From Clostridium bovifaecis (GTDB lineage: Bacteria; Bacillota; Clostridia; Clostridiales; Clostridiaceae): 64,000 bases of DNA. The notes beneath the pieces are model-generated. The model ran no database searches. It was not told where the DNA came from and worked only from the letters and a program-made list of their open reading frames with translations. Where the stretch lies: positions 1,457,249 through 1,521,248 of the forward strand of contig CP046522.1 of assembly GCA_009738435.1 (NCBI GenBank). The letters are read 5' to 3'. Both the position numbers and the translations under genes were made by a program. Shown here one piece after another: positions 1 through 9,036 of this stretch (position 1 is the first letter of the stretch; each line of letters starts with the position of its first letter).

Positions 1-655
1 TTTTATCAATTCCAGTAGAAGCAACTAACATGGCTTTTGGCATCTCAAGAGTAACATCATAGTTTGATGATTGCGAATAATTGGATTCACCTATAGGATA
101 AAAGGGGGTCTCGTCCCAAGTATTACTTACAGGATTGTATATTGACAATATTGGATACCAATTTGTGAAAGAGTATACATCTTCAAAATACCCGAGTCTC
201 TGAGTATTGTGAGGGAGTTTTAATGTAAAATCTAAGCTTATTTGCAGATTTTCATTTGGGTTTAGACTTTCTTTAAGATTAATTTTAAGAATTTGATTCT
301 CTTGTGAAAATGGGATTTTTTCATTGTTAACCAAGACATTATTTATTTGAATGTCTCCTATTTCTTCTTCTGTAAGTTTTAGAGGTTTTCCATCACCTAT
401 GGAAGGGATGGTCTCTGGACTGTTATAGGAATCAGGATATAAGTGAAAAACTATTTCTTTTAGATACTCACCGTAATTGTTATTAAATGATACTACTTCA
501 TTAGCAGTAAGTATCTTTTTAGTATCATCAAATATTCCATTAATCTTATAACTGTTTAAAGGTTCTTGGGCAAAGGCTTGTGAAAAATTAATAAATGTAA
601 TAAATAAAAATGTGCACATAAAACCTACTAGACTTTTAATATTAAATTTTTCCAT
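1..655 (-). CDS. M1-family metallopeptidase-like secreted protein, N-terminal part (runs off window)
   Basis: The reading frame starts at the ATG whose first base is 655 and runs off the left edge. About 218 residues are visible. A hydrophobic signal segment ends near an AFA-Q cleavage site around residue 29. A beta-rich region follows with a stretch of the type 'EVVSFNNNYGEYLKEIVFHL', which resembles the N-terminal domain of M1 aminopeptidase-like proteins. The zinc motif HExxH would lie beyond the edge, so catalytic status is unknown. An in-frame TAG five codons upstream makes this the first possible ATG. The only G-rich run is about 30 bases upstream, so the ribosome site is weak. Family assignment rests on domain resemblance only. 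Confidence 0.6.
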   Translation of the reverse strand, partial: MEKFNIKSLVGFMCTFLFITFINFSQAFAQEPLNSYKINGIFDDTKKILTANEVVSFNNNYGEYLKEIVFHLYPDSYNSPETIPSIGDGKPLKLTEEEIGDIQINNVLVNNEKIPFSQENQILKINLKESLNPNENLQISLDFTLKLPHNTQRLGYFEDVYSFTNWYPILSIYNPVSNTWDETPFYPIGESNYSQSSNYDVTLEMPKAMLVASTGIDK

Positions 656-850
656 AGTAATTTTGCTCTATATGAGCAGAGTTCCCCCCTTAAAATTTAT
701 TATTTGTACTACTGTAAAAAAGTACTAGTACAAGAATATACTAGCATAAGTGTTGCGTAAAATAAAGAATAAATAAAATCTTTAGTGGGATATGATGTAT
801 AAAATGTTCAACTTACAAATGGAAAATTCAAAATTTCTGGTTAAAAAGCA

Positions 851-879
851 TTGACATAATATAAAAATAAGAATATAAT
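851..879 (+). promoter_or_regulatory. sigma-A type promoter of the met operon
   Basis: TTGACA at 851-856 and TATAAT at 874-879 are separated by 17 bases, a consensus housekeeping promoter. It lies just upstream of the SAM riboswitch and is the obvious start for the metNIQ transcript. Confidence 0.8.
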
Positions 880-903
880 CATAAACAATAAAAGTAAATA
901 TAA

Positions 904-1036
904 CTTATCAAGAGTGGTGGAGGGACTGGCCCGATGAAGCCCGGCAACCGGTATGTATTATGAATGGCTCATAATTCATACAATGGTGCTAAATCCTGCA
1001 GCGTATGCTGGGAGATGAGGATGAACGGGACTTATA
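904..1036 (+). promoter_or_regulatory. SAM-I riboswitch (S-box leader)
   Basis: The leader contains the conserved S-box core: AGAGTGGTGGAGGGACTGGC, then a GATGAAGCCCGGCAACC-type segment, a variable hairpin, GGTGCTAAATCCTGC, and a closing GGGA..ATAAG that can pair with CTTAT at the 5' end. It is followed at once by an intrinsic terminator and by the methionine importer genes. By the known mechanism, bound S-adenosylmethionine stabilises the aptamer, frees the terminator and switches the operon off; low SAM allows readthrough. Confidence 0.95.
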
Positions 1037-1068
1037 AGACCTAAGGTTATCCTTAGGTCTTTATTTTT
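1037..1068 (+). terminator. riboswitch-controlled intrinsic terminator
   Basis: A perfect 10-bp stem (AGACCTAAGG / CCTTAGGTCT) with a TTAT loop is followed by a T-rich tail. It directly follows the SAM aptamer and is its expression platform. Confidence 0.9.
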
Positions 1069-1095
1069 TTTCAAGCGATCATTGGGGGGATAGGA

Positions 1096-2052
1096 ATGAT
1101 AGAAATAAAAAATGTTGCAAAGTTTTTTGGTGAAGATCAGGTTTTACACGATGCAAGTCTTCAGATAGAAAAGGGGGAAATATACGGAATTGTAGGACAT
1201 AGTGGAGCTGGGAAATCTACACTTTTAAGATGTATTAATGGGCTTGAAGATTATAATTCAGGAAATGTAGTAGTAAATAATAGAGAAGTAAAGGAACTTA
1301 AAGAAAAAGAGTTAAGAGAATTTAGAAAAAATATAGGAATGATATTCCAAAACTTTAGTCTATTAAATAGAAAAAGTGTATGGCAGAATATAGCCCTTCC
1401 TATGGAAACTTGGGGTTATGGGAAAGAAGATATAAATAAAAGAGTAAAAGAACTCCTAGCTCTTGTAGGTTTAGAAGATAAAGCTTATAGCATGCCAAAG
1501 GAGCTTAGTGGAGGGCAAAAACAAAGAGTAGCCATTGCAAGAGCATTAACTCTTCAACCAGAAATTCTTCTTTGCGATGAGGCCACATCAGCCTTAGATC
1601 CTAAAACAACAAAGTCTATATTGGAGCTTTTAAAGGAAATAAACAAAAATTTAGGTATAACGGTGGTAATAGTAACTCATCAGATGGAGGTTATCAAGGA
1701 AGTCTGCACTAAGGTTGCTTTAATGGAAGACGGAAAACTTATTCGATCAGGAAAAGTTGAAGAGCTTTTTCTAAATCCGAGTAAGGAATTAGAAAATCTT
1801 TTAGGAGAAGAAGAGGTACTTCCAGAAGAAGGAGTAAACATAAAAATATTCTTTCCAAAAGATCTGAGTCAAAGTGCTGTAATAACAGCTATGGCTAGGG
1901 AATTGAATATGGATTTTTCAATAGTATGGGGAAAGCTTGAAAAGTTTAGTGAAGGTGTACTAGGAAGTTTAGTAATAAATATATCAAGTGAGCAAAGAGA
2001 TGAAGTATGTTCATATCTAGATAGCAGAAACGTACACTGGGAGGTGCTATAA
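1096..2052 (+). CDS. metN: methionine import ATP-binding protein MetN
   Basis: This is the ATPase of the MetNIQ importer for methionine. Walker A GHSGAGKST is at residues 34-42, the signature LSGGQ at 137-141, Walker B ILLCDE at 157-162, and an H-loop THQ follows. The last ~75 residues look like the NIL (ACT-like) domain, which in MetN senses cytoplasmic methionine and causes trans-inhibition. The 318-residue length fits the family. The start has a GGGGGGATAGGA ribosome site. metI begins three bases after the stop, so the genes are co-transcribed under the SAM riboswitch. Confidence 0.95.
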   Translation: MIEIKNVAKFFGEDQVLHDASLQIEKGEIYGIVGHSGAGKSTLLRCINGLEDYNSGNVVVNNREVKELKEKELREFRKNIGMIFQNFSLLNRKSVWQNIALPMETWGYGKEDINKRVKELLALVGLEDKAYSMPKELSGGQKQRVAIARALTLQPEILLCDEATSALDPKTTKSILELLKEINKNLGITVVIVTHQMEVIKEVCTKVALMEDGKLIRSGKVEELFLNPSKELENLLGEEEVLPEEGVNIKIFFPKDLSQSAVITAMARELNMDFSIVWGKLEKFSEGVLGSLVINISSEQRDEVCSYLDSRNVHWEVL

Positions 2053-2055
2053 AGT

Positions 2056-2697
2056 ATGATAGGTAAAATAATATTTCCAGCCTTATGGCAAACACTATTT
2101 ATGGTTTTGATATCTACAGTTTTAGCAGTGTTAGTTGGATTTTTGCCAGCTATTATTATGACAATTACTGCAAAGGATGGATTGAAGCCTAATGAAGGGA
2201 TGTACAAAATTTTTGATGTAGTTGTAAATATTTTAAGATCTTTTCCTTTCATTGTCCTAATTGTTATACTTAAACCATTTACAAGGTTAATCGTAAGCAC
2301 CACCATAGGACCTATTGCAGCACTGGTGCCTTTGACTATTGGATCTGCTCCTTTTGTAACAAGAATAATAGAATCTTCTTTAAAAGAGGTAGATAAAGGT
2401 GTGATTGAGGCTGCAAAGTCCTTTGGGGCAAGCACTTCGCAGATCATATTCAAGGTTATGCTGCCAGAAGCTCTTCCTGCCATTGTTTCTGGATTAACAC
2501 TTACAGTTATAAGCGTAGTCGGGCTTTCTGCCATGGCAGGTGCAATTGGGGGCGGTGGATTAGGAAATGCAGCCATAACCTATGGACATCAAATGTTTAA
2601 AACAGATGTTCTAATAGCAACAGTAATAGTGCTAGTGGTCCTAGTTCAAGGACTTCAAACTATAGGAACACTCATATATAAGAAAGTAAATAAATAA
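2056..2697 (+). CDS. metI: methionine ABC transporter permease MetI
   Basis: This is the membrane subunit of the MetNIQ importer. It has about five hydrophobic segments and a binding-protein-dependent transport motif (EAAKSFGAS, near residue 119) that contacts MetN. At 213 residues it matches the usual MetI length. It lies between metN (3-base gap) and metQ (53-base gap) on the same strand and shares the riboswitch. Confidence 0.95.
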   Translation: MIGKIIFPALWQTLFMVLISTVLAVLVGFLPAIIMTITAKDGLKPNEGMYKIFDVVVNILRSFPFIVLIVILKPFTRLIVSTTIGPIAALVPLTIGSAPFVTRIIESSLKEVDKGVIEAAKSFGASTSQIIFKVMLPEALPAIVSGLTLTVISVVGLSAMAGAIGGGGLGNAAITYGHQMFKTDVLIATVIVLVVLVQGLQTIGTLIYKKVNK

Positions 2698-2750
2698 AGT
2701 GATTTTTAGTAAATAAATTATATTATAAAATATTTAAGGGGGTTTTTTAT

Positions 2751-3566
2751 ATGAAGAAAAGATTTTTATCAATTGTACTTGCAAGCACAGTAGCTTTAGG
2801 GGCATTTGGATTAACAGCATGCGGAAATAAGGACGCAGCTCAATCACAGGATAAGAAGAAAATAGTAATTGGAGCAACTCCACAACCACACTCTGAAATA
2901 TTAGAAAAGGTAAAACCTATTCTTAAGGAGAAGGGGTATGACTTAGAAGTTAAAATATTTAACGATTATGTAATTCCAAATACAGCAGTTGAAGAAGGGG
3001 ATTTGGATGCAAACTTTTTCCAACATGTTCCGTATCTTGAGCAGTTTAATAAGGAAAAAGGAACTCATTTAGCTTATGTTGCAAAAGTACATTTAGAACC
3101 AATGGGAGTCTATTCTGATAAAATCAAAGATCTAAAGGAATTGAAGGATGGAACTACAATAGCAGTTCCGAACGATCCAACTAATGAAGCTAGAGCTTTA
3201 AGACTTCTTGAAAAAGAGGGGATTGCTAAATTTAAAGAAGGTGAGTTAATAACTAAATTAGATATTACTGAAAATCCTAAAAATATAAAGATAGAAGAGC
3301 TAGAAGCAGCACAATTGCCAACAACATTAAAAGATGTTGATGCAGCTGTAATTAACACAAACTATGCTTTACCAGCAGGACTAAACCCTACTAAAGATGC
3401 TTTAGCAATTGAAGAAAAAGATTCACCATATGCAAATGTTATTGCAGTAAAGGAAGAGAATAAGGATAAGCCATATATCAAAGCTTTAGCAGAAGCTATA
3501 AATTCTCCAGAAATTAAGAAGTTTATAGAAGAGAATTATAAAGGATCAATAATCCCATCCTTCTAA
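2751..3566 (+). CDS. metQ: methionine-binding lipoprotein MetQ
   Basis: This is the extracytoplasmic substrate-binding subunit. Its lipoprotein signal has the lipobox LTAC with the lipidated Cys at residue 24. The mature part begins with the ATPQPHSEIL-type segment and has the NDYVIPNTAVEEGDLDANFFQH region typical of the NlpA/MetQ family. The length of 271 residues is normal. The ribosome site is AAGGGGG. As third gene of the operon it gives a complete importer, and the transcript ends at the hairpin just downstream. Confidence 0.95.
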   Translation: MKKRFLSIVLASTVALGAFGLTACGNKDAAQSQDKKKIVIGATPQPHSEILEKVKPILKEKGYDLEVKIFNDYVIPNTAVEEGDLDANFFQHVPYLEQFNKEKGTHLAYVAKVHLEPMGVYSDKIKDLKELKDGTTIAVPNDPTNEARALRLLEKEGIAKFKEGELITKLDITENPKNIKIEELEAAQLPTTLKDVDAAVINTNYALPAGLNPTKDALAIEEKDSPYANVIAVKEENKDKPYIKALAEAINSPEIKKFIEENYKGSIIPSF

Positions 3567-3595
3567 AAATCTATGTTATAAAATCTTAAAAAAAT

Positions 3596-3640
3596 ACTTA
3601 AGATGCAAGAATAAATCCACAGCATCTTAAGTGTTTTTCA
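3596..3640 (+). terminator. intrinsic terminator of metNIQ
   Basis: An 11-bp inverted repeat (ACTTAAGATGC / GCATCTTAAGT) is followed by GTTTTTCATTTT, 30 bases after the metQ stop. Confidence 0.85.
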
Positions 3641-3695
3641 TTTTAAACTGAAAAATATGTTTTTTAGGTTATTAACATCTAACTCCTAACTGTAT

Positions 3696-4760
3696 CTAAA
3701 GGCGTATTTTATGCAAAGGTTTATTTGATGAATAAAAGTAAATAAAGTCTTTTAAAACGATGATTTCACCAGTACCGCAGTTATTTAATATTTTCACCAG
3801 ATTTAAATTATCTTTTTTTACTTTAAAAAGACTACACATGGAAGCAGAGTCATCATTAGGCGCAATTAGGTAAATTTCATCATTTTTGATATTAAAAGTG
3901 TAAATGTCATTTGTATCTATATTAAGCTTATTTTTTACCCCGCTATTTTTGTTTATAGAATATACCTGATTGCCCTCTCCAAAGCCTTCGGTAAGATAAT
4001 ATATTTTAGTATTACCAACAGCAATGGATTGAGCAAAATCACTACTGAGGGTAGTAAAGTTACTTCCATCAGTTTTGATCTTGTAAACACCGCCGGTATG
4101 GTATGAACCTATAAAGTAAATCCAATCGTTATCTATAAGCAATTTAGATGCGTTTCCTACTCCGGACTCTTGTGGACAAGTTAAAACTTTTGCGTTTTTA
4201 CCATCTAGATCTGCTTTTACGATGTAATTAATCCCATCATCTACATGGGCATTGGTAGTAGCGCTATAGTATATGCTATTGCTAGTTACATTAAGAGAAT
4301 GAAAGCCTATACATTCAGTTCCACCCATTAAATTAATTACATCATTAAAAATCTTCTCGTCTTCTAAGTCTCTAATTTTTATATTAGTGCTTCCGTCAAT
4401 TGCCATCTTATAGATTCCGTCATCAGAAATATAGTAAATCCATCCCTCATAAATATTTAAGTACGATGAAGGAATTTTATTTAATTTGTATTCTTCATTT
4501 GTAATTACATTTACTTTATAGATAGAATAGTAGTCTAAAGGGTTGCAATAGTAAATCCAATTTTCAGAATATGAAGCAAATCCATTATTAGATATATTAC
4601 CAAGACCATTTTCATAGCTTCTCATAAGGTCGATTTCTGTAGGAATTTCTTTATTAAATGAGGATAGAAGAACTTCATTAAGACTAAGTCCTTTGCTAAA
4701 AAAGTTATAACTCAATAATGCCATCAATAAATATATCAAAATTAAGAATTTTTTATTCAA
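3696..4760 (-). CDS. DUF5050 / beta-propeller-like exported protein
   Basis: A signal-anchor near the N-terminus (NKKFLILIYLLMALLSY) is followed by repeated ~45-residue units with WIYY, YYCNPLD, IYYSA, IYFIG and IYYLTE-type strands. This resembles the DUF5050 family, predicted beta-propellers on the outer face of the membrane. I choose the TTG whose first base is 4760, because AAAGGAGGT lies seven to ten bases upstream; the upstream ATG (4790) would put that ribosome site inside the gene. The protein is 354 residues. No enzymatic motif is visible and the function is unknown. It stands alone, convergent with metNIQ. Confidence 0.75.
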   Translation of the reverse strand: MNKKFLILIYLLMALLSYNFFSKGLSLNEVLLSSFNKEIPTEIDLMRSYENGLGNISNNGFASYSENWIYYCNPLDYYSIYKVNVITNEEYKLNKIPSSYLNIYEGWIYYISDDGIYKMAIDGSTNIKIRDLEDEKIFNDVINLMGGTECIGFHSLNVTSNSIYYSATTNAHVDDGINYIVKADLDGKNAKVLTCPQESGVGNASKLLIDNDWIYFIGSYHTGGVYKIKTDGSNFTTLSSDFAQSIAVGNTKIYYLTEGFGEGNQVYSINKNSGVKNKLNIDTNDIYTFNIKNDEIYLIAPNDDSASMCSLFKVKKDNLNLVKILNNCGTGEIIVLKDFIYFYSSNKPLHKIRL

Positions 4761-4861
4761 TGTTACACCTCCTTTCTTAGGGGGTACCATTAAATAATAT
4801 TAATATAATTTAAAATTATGAATACATAAGTAAGAAAGAAATAATTATAGGCAATTACTTC

Positions 4862-5923
4862 TTAAAACCAATTTTTTTTTCTAAAATATCTTATCATAAT
4901 TAGAATACTTATAACGGTTATTACCCAGAATATTAAGTATCCATATTTAAAATGAAGTTCAGGCATGTATTCGAAGTTCATTCCATAAATGCCTGTAAAG
5001 AAAGATAGTGGAATAAAAATAGTTGAAAATACAGTAAGAACTTTCATTACTTCATTAGTTTTATTGCTCATACTTGAAAGATAGGTGTCTAGCATACCGG
5101 ATAAGATATCTCTATAGGTTTCCACTATGTCCATGATTTGGACGGTATGATCATAAATATCTCTTAAAAATATAGTAGTCTTATCTTCAATTAGAGGATA
5201 ATCAGATTTAATTAATCCATTTAGTACGTCTCTAAGGGGCCAAATAGAATTCCTTAAAAAAATCATTTCTCTTTTTAATTCATATATATTAGAAAGAAGT
5301 TTTTCACTAGGATTGCGCATGAGAGTATCTTCAATATCATCTATAGTGTCTCCAATGCTCTCTAGGATATCGAAATAACTATCTACAATAGCATCTATTA
5401 AAGAATAAGCAAGATAATCTGTTCTCTTATTTCTAATATTAGATTTATTTTGTTCTAATCTTTTTCTAAGATTGTCAAAGACATCACCTTCAAATTCTTG
5501 AAATGAGAAAACATGATTCTTTAAGATTATAAAGCTTATCTGTTCAGATTTAATTCGTTTTATTTTTTTATCATAATATAGCATTTTTAAAACTATATAT
5601 ATGTAGTTCTCATTGAAGTCTATCTTAGGCCGTTGGGTAGTATTTAAAATATCTTCTAATATGAGGGGATGAAGATTGAATTCCTGTCCTATTTTTTCAA
5701 TGACTTCTATCTCATGAAGTCCATCAACATCTACCCAGTTGATGACATTACCTTCAGATGAAAAACAGTCCTCAATTTTATCTAATAAACTTTTTGAAAA
5801 GTTTTCTTTATCATATTTAATAAGGGTTACCTTTATGTTTTCGCTTAGACGATCTCCTACATGCACTAAGGTGCCCGGCGCTGAACCTATTTTGCTTTTT
5901 CTGCTTTTCATATGCTTTGGCAT
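4862..5923 (-). CDS. corA: CorA-type magnesium/cobalt transporter
   Basis: The protein has a large acidic, helical cytoplasmic domain (residues ~1-290) followed by two C-terminal membrane helices. The selectivity motif YGMNF lies at about residues 313-317, after the first helix. The C-terminus is basic (RKKNWF), as in CorA, where it faces the cytoplasm. The length of 353 residues is typical. Known family members form pentameric Mg2+ channels gated by cytoplasmic Mg2+. The start has GAGGTGATC as ribosome site. An EamA transporter gene ends 11 bases upstream of its start, so the two may share a transcript. Confidence 0.93.
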   Translation of the reverse strand: MPKHMKSRKSKIGSAPGTLVHVGDRLSENIKVTLIKYDKENFSKSLLDKIEDCFSSEGNVINWVDVDGLHEIEVIEKIGQEFNLHPLILEDILNTTQRPKIDFNENYIYIVLKMLYYDKKIKRIKSEQISFIILKNHVFSFQEFEGDVFDNLRKRLEQNKSNIRNKRTDYLAYSLIDAIVDSYFDILESIGDTIDDIEDTLMRNPSEKLLSNIYELKREMIFLRNSIWPLRDVLNGLIKSDYPLIEDKTTIFLRDIYDHTVQIMDIVETYRDILSGMLDTYLSSMSNKTNEVMKVLTVFSTIFIPLSFFTGIYGMNFEYMPELHFKYGYLIFWVITVISILIMIRYFRKKNWF

Positions 5924-5934
5924 TATAGATCACC

Positions 5935-6822
5935 TCAACTAATATTATGTGTTACATCTTTTTCTTCCAATTTATTATTCTCGGCTATAAAGGTGGAAAT
6001 CAGTATAAGAGCGCCACCAGCAATTTGCCATATTCCCATAGATTCGTGCAAGAATAATGTGCTGAAGACTAAAGCTGAAATCGGATCTAAGTAGCTAAGT
6101 ACAGCGGCATTTTGCACGTTAATGTCCTTCAATGCAGAGAAATATAGAAGATAAGCTGCGGCAGTGTGAGCTACGCCTAAAACCAATATAAAAATCAAGC
6201 TTTTGGAACTATCTATATAGAGTTGTCCTCGAGATAGCACAAAAGGAAGAAGTACGAGGGCTGAAGTTGAAAGCTGAATAATAGTCCTCTCAAAGCCAGA
6301 TAAATCCTCAATATAGTTATTAAGTAGCACAACAGAAGCATAAAGAGCAGCAGCAGCAAGGCCGTAGCCTATTCCTATAATGTGGTTGTGCTCAATAGTT
6401 GAAGCAATACTTTGATTGTTTAATATTAAAAATAGACCAAGCATGGAAATTGTTACTGCAAGTAATTTCCGAGGTGTAAGCTTTTCTTTTAATATAACTG
6501 GTGATAGTAATACCACAAATACAGGTGCAAAGTAATAACTTAAAGTGGCATTAGAAACTGTAGTAAATTTATAAGCTTGAAAAAGAAGCACCCAGTTAAA
6601 ACCTATAGCTATACCAGATATAAGCAGGAGAATTAAGTTTTTCTTAGAATATTGTTTAAAATTAGCCTTTTTAGTTAATAAGTTATAGATAATAAAGATA
6701 CCGCTAGCAATTACTGCTCTTAAAAAGGCAGTTTCCATAGATGGTAAGTTTATATTTTTAACAAAAAGACCTAGACTTCCCCAAATTATCATAGCAATTA
6801 CTACTTTAAAACTAGAATTCAT
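5935..6822 (-). CDS. EamA-family (DMT) transporter
   Basis: This is a 295-residue protein with ten predicted membrane segments arranged as two EamA repeats (about residues 5-140 and 150-285). This is the drug/metabolite transporter fold that exports amino acids or other small metabolites. The pattern VVIAMIIWGSLGLFVKN at the N-terminus and LSYLDPISALVFS in the second repeat are typical of the family. The ribosome site GGGGGG precedes the ATG. The substrate cannot be told from sequence. It is probably transcribed together with the downstream corA. Confidence 0.85.
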   Translation of the reverse strand: MNSSFKVVIAMIIWGSLGLFVKNINLPSMETAFLRAVIASGIFIIYNLLTKKANFKQYSKKNLILLLISGIAIGFNWVLLFQAYKFTTVSNATLSYYFAPVFVVLLSPVILKEKLTPRKLLAVTISMLGLFLILNNQSIASTIEHNHIIGIGYGLAAAALYASVVLLNNYIEDLSGFERTIIQLSTSALVLLPFVLSRGQLYIDSSKSLIFILVLGVAHTAAAYLLYFSALKDINVQNAAVLSYLDPISALVFSTLFLHESMGIWQIAGGALILISTFIAENNKLEEKDVTHNIS

Positions 6823-7080
6823 ATTTTACCCCCCAATACTTTTAACTTATTATATAATAGCAACAGATTAGGTTAAATTCAATATCGGCATAATTGGATA
6901 TTATAGATAATGCATATTATGAAAATGTAAAAGAAATGATAGAAGAAAAATATAACAGTTTTTTGAGAAAGGCAATTCTGGTTTATATAGAAATGGATAA
7001 GTAAAGTATCCATGCTAATAGTTTAAGTAATATGATAAAATAAGACATAAATATAAGTAGTAAGGGAGTAATGGAAGTCG

Positions 7081-7260
7081 GTGAAAGAAAATTTGAATTT
7101 AAATAAAGTACTAGATTTAGAAAAATGGATCAATTTACAAGAATCCCTTGCAATAGTTACTAAAATAGCAATGATTGTTGTTGATTATAAAGGTAATCCT
7201 GTTACTAAGCATAGCGGTTGTCATAGGTTTTGTCATCATATATCAGGAGATCTTCGATAA
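7081..7260 (+). pseudogene. PocR sensory-domain gene, truncated remnant
   Basis: The frame from the GTG at 7081 encodes 59 residues before a stop. It contains LDLEKWINLQESLAIVTKIA, then IVVDYKGNPVTKHSGCHRFC, which matches the start of the PocR ligand-binding domain (PF10114-like, Cys-containing). The domain normally continues for over 100 residues into a regulator or kinase. Here it breaks off after CHHI and runs into transposase-like sequence in another frame. I infer that an IS insertion destroyed the gene. Confidence 0.6.
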
Positions 7261-7535
7261 CATTGTATTTCAAGCAATTAATAAAAAGTTAGTTGATGGT
7301 AAAATACATTATACAGACTCTACACATCTAAAAGCTAACGCTAATAAACATAAGTATACTAAGGAAAAGGAAAAGTATATATAAAAGAAGAAAGGAAAGA
7401 ATTAGGCGAAGCTTTGCTGATTCAAAAGAACTGCACGGGCTTCGCTATTGCCGTATGCGAGGCATTAAAAAGGTTTTTGAACAATCTGAGCACGCCGCTT
7501 TAATTGCTAATTCTATAATTATGAGTTGGGCATAG
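7238..7535 (+). pseudogene. IS1182-type transposase remnant (two frames)
   Basis: One frame encodes EIFDNIVFQAINKKLVDGKI followed by HYTDSTHLKANANKHKY. After a frame change at about 7390-7404, another frame encodes RSFADSKELHGLRYCRMRGI up to a stop at 7533-7535. Both blocks resemble parts of IS1182-family DDE transposases (the TDSTHxKANANK block and the C-terminal RSFADAK block), but the middle is missing. No terminal repeats are evident. The remnant adjoins the truncated PocR gene. Confidence 0.7.
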
Positions 7536-7720
7536 ATGGAAATCCTGATTATTGGATAGTAAGTAGGAAACAAATATTACTAAAAGTTAAACAAAAATTA
7601 ATTGCAGTAATAGTATAAAAATGTTATACTAAATTTTAAATATTCATAATTTAAAACTGTATGATAATAGTTGGGGGCAATTATTATCAATATTTAAGAC
7701 AGTAATAGGGGGTTATTTCA

Positions 7721-8641
7721 ATGAATGAATCATATGTATTTTATCAAGGAAAAATAGTAGAAGAAAAAGAGGTAAGTATTAGCATAAGATGTAAAGCCTT
7801 TAATTATGGACTTGCTTGCTTTGAGGGAATCAGAGCTTACTGGGATGAGGAAAATGAGCAGTTATATACTTTCAGATTAAGAGAACACTATGAAAGATTT
7901 CTTCAGTCTTGTAAGACACTATACATCAATTTACCTTACACTGTAGATGAGCTTATAGAAGCTACAATTGAACTTTTAAGAAAAAATAACTTTAAAACTA
8001 CAACATATATAAGACCTATTGCATATAAAGGCGCTGATAAAATAGGTCCAACATTATTTGATGATGATGATCGCATAGTTATATATTGTCAGCCTATGGG
8101 AAGTTATACAGGAAAAACTGAGCTTAAAGTTGCAGTGACCTCATGGGCGAGAATTGAAGATAATATGCTGCCTCCAAGAACAAAAGCTACAGCTGCTTAT
8201 CTTAATTCAGGATTAGCTTCACTAGAGGTTCTTAGAAAAGGATACGATGAGGCTATATTCTTAACACGAAATGGTCATGTTTGTGAAGGACCAGGTGAAA
8301 ATATTTTTATGGTTAGAAAAGGTAAACTTATAACACCACCACCATCCGATAATATATTAGAAGGTATTACAAGGGATACTGTAATACTTCTTGCAAAGAA
8401 TGAACTTGGACTAGAAGTAGTTGAAAGAAGTGTTGCAAGAACAGAACTTTATGCAGCAGAGGAGCTATTTTTTAGTGGTACGGCTATGGAAGTTACTCCT
8501 ATTATAGAAGTCGACGATAGAGTTATAGGAAGTGGGGAACACGGAGAGATTTCAACTAAGATTAAAGAACTCTTTTTTGGAATTACTACTGGCAAAAATC
8601 CTAAATATGCTCATTTCTGTACTCCTGTATATGAAAAATAA
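7721..8641 (+). CDS. ilvE: branched-chain amino acid aminotransferase
   Basis: This is a class IV PLP-dependent aminotransferase, reversibly moving the amino group between glutamate and the 2-oxo acids of Leu, Ile and Val in the cytoplasm. The probable PLP lysine is K155 in the RTKATAAYLN segment. The conserved FNYGLACFEGIRAY (residues 27-40) and EGPGENIF/GITR segments are present. At 306 residues it matches the bacterial short IlvE form. Ribosome site GGGGG lies nine bases before the ATG. It stands alone; ilvC is 37 kb away. D-amino acid aminotransferase or ADC lyase is less likely given the GIRAY segment. Confidence 0.9.
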   Translation: MNESYVFYQGKIVEEKEVSISIRCKAFNYGLACFEGIRAYWDEENEQLYTFRLREHYERFLQSCKTLYINLPYTVDELIEATIELLRKNNFKTTTYIRPIAYKGADKIGPTLFDDDDRIVIYCQPMGSYTGKTELKVAVTSWARIEDNMLPPRTKATAAYLNSGLASLEVLRKGYDEAIFLTRNGHVCEGPGENIFMVRKGKLITPPPSDNILEGITRDTVILLAKNELGLEVVERSVARTELYAAEELFFSGTAMEVTPIIEVDDRVIGSGEHGEISTKIKELFFGITTGKNPKYAHFCTPVYEK

Positions 8642-8729
8642 CATATAATATAATAATGTGTAGAAGATATTACTATATTAAAAATTATAATAAAGAACAA
8701 TTATTATTAATATTAATTTGAATTTGCAA

Positions 8730-8764
8730 ATAACCTTAGATAAATATCTAAGGTTATTTATTTT
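8730..8764 (+). terminator. intrinsic terminator after ilvE
   Basis: ATAACCTTAGATA / TATCTAAGGTTAT forms a 13-bp stem followed by TTATTTTTATTTTT. Confidence 0.8.
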
Positions 8765-8782
8765 TATTTTTTAATAAAAAAT

Positions 8783-8813
8783 AAAAGACTTTAGAAAATT
8801 TTCTAAAGTCTTT
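8783..8813 (-). terminator. terminator of tRNA-Leu(CAA), likely bidirectional
   Basis: AAAAGACTTTAGAAAA / TTTTCTAAAGTCTTTT is a near-perfect palindrome directly at the 3' end of the minus-strand tRNA, with an A-rich top strand beyond it that gives a U-rich tail on the minus strand. Confidence 0.75.
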
Positions 8814-8895
8814 TGGTGCCGCTGGTGAGATTCGAACTCACATGGTTTCCCGTTCGATTTTGAGTCGAATGCGTCTGCCATTCCGCCACAGCGGC
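8814..8895 (-). tRNA. tRNA-Leu (anticodon CAA)
   Basis: On the minus strand the 82-base sequence folds into a cloverleaf. The acceptor stem is GCCGCTG / CAGCGGC with discriminator A and an encoded CCA. The T arm is TGAG-TTCGAAT-CTCA. The anticodon stem is TTCGA / TCGAA around loop CTCAAAA, placing CAA at 34-36, which reads UUG. The variable region is short for a class II tRNA. Confidence 0.95.
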
Positions 8896-9036
8896 CTATC
8901 GCACAAGAAATATAATATCACATTGGAATTTTTAAGTCAAGTATTTTAATTTAAAAAAGTATTTCTTACGATATATGTAAAATATTTACAAAAAATGCTT
9001 TTTAAGATAAAATTATTTAAGAAGATTTATGGGGGG

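Noticed and set aside
1869..2576. Minus-strand ORF of 235 codons opposite metN/metI
   Set aside because: It lies wholly antisense to two well-supported genes, has no ribosome site and encodes no recognisable protein.
6905..7004. Short coding-like stretch (NAYYENVKEMIEEKYNSFLR) downstream of the EamA gene region
   Set aside because: No start codon or ribosome site; could be a tail of a lost gene but cannot be supported.
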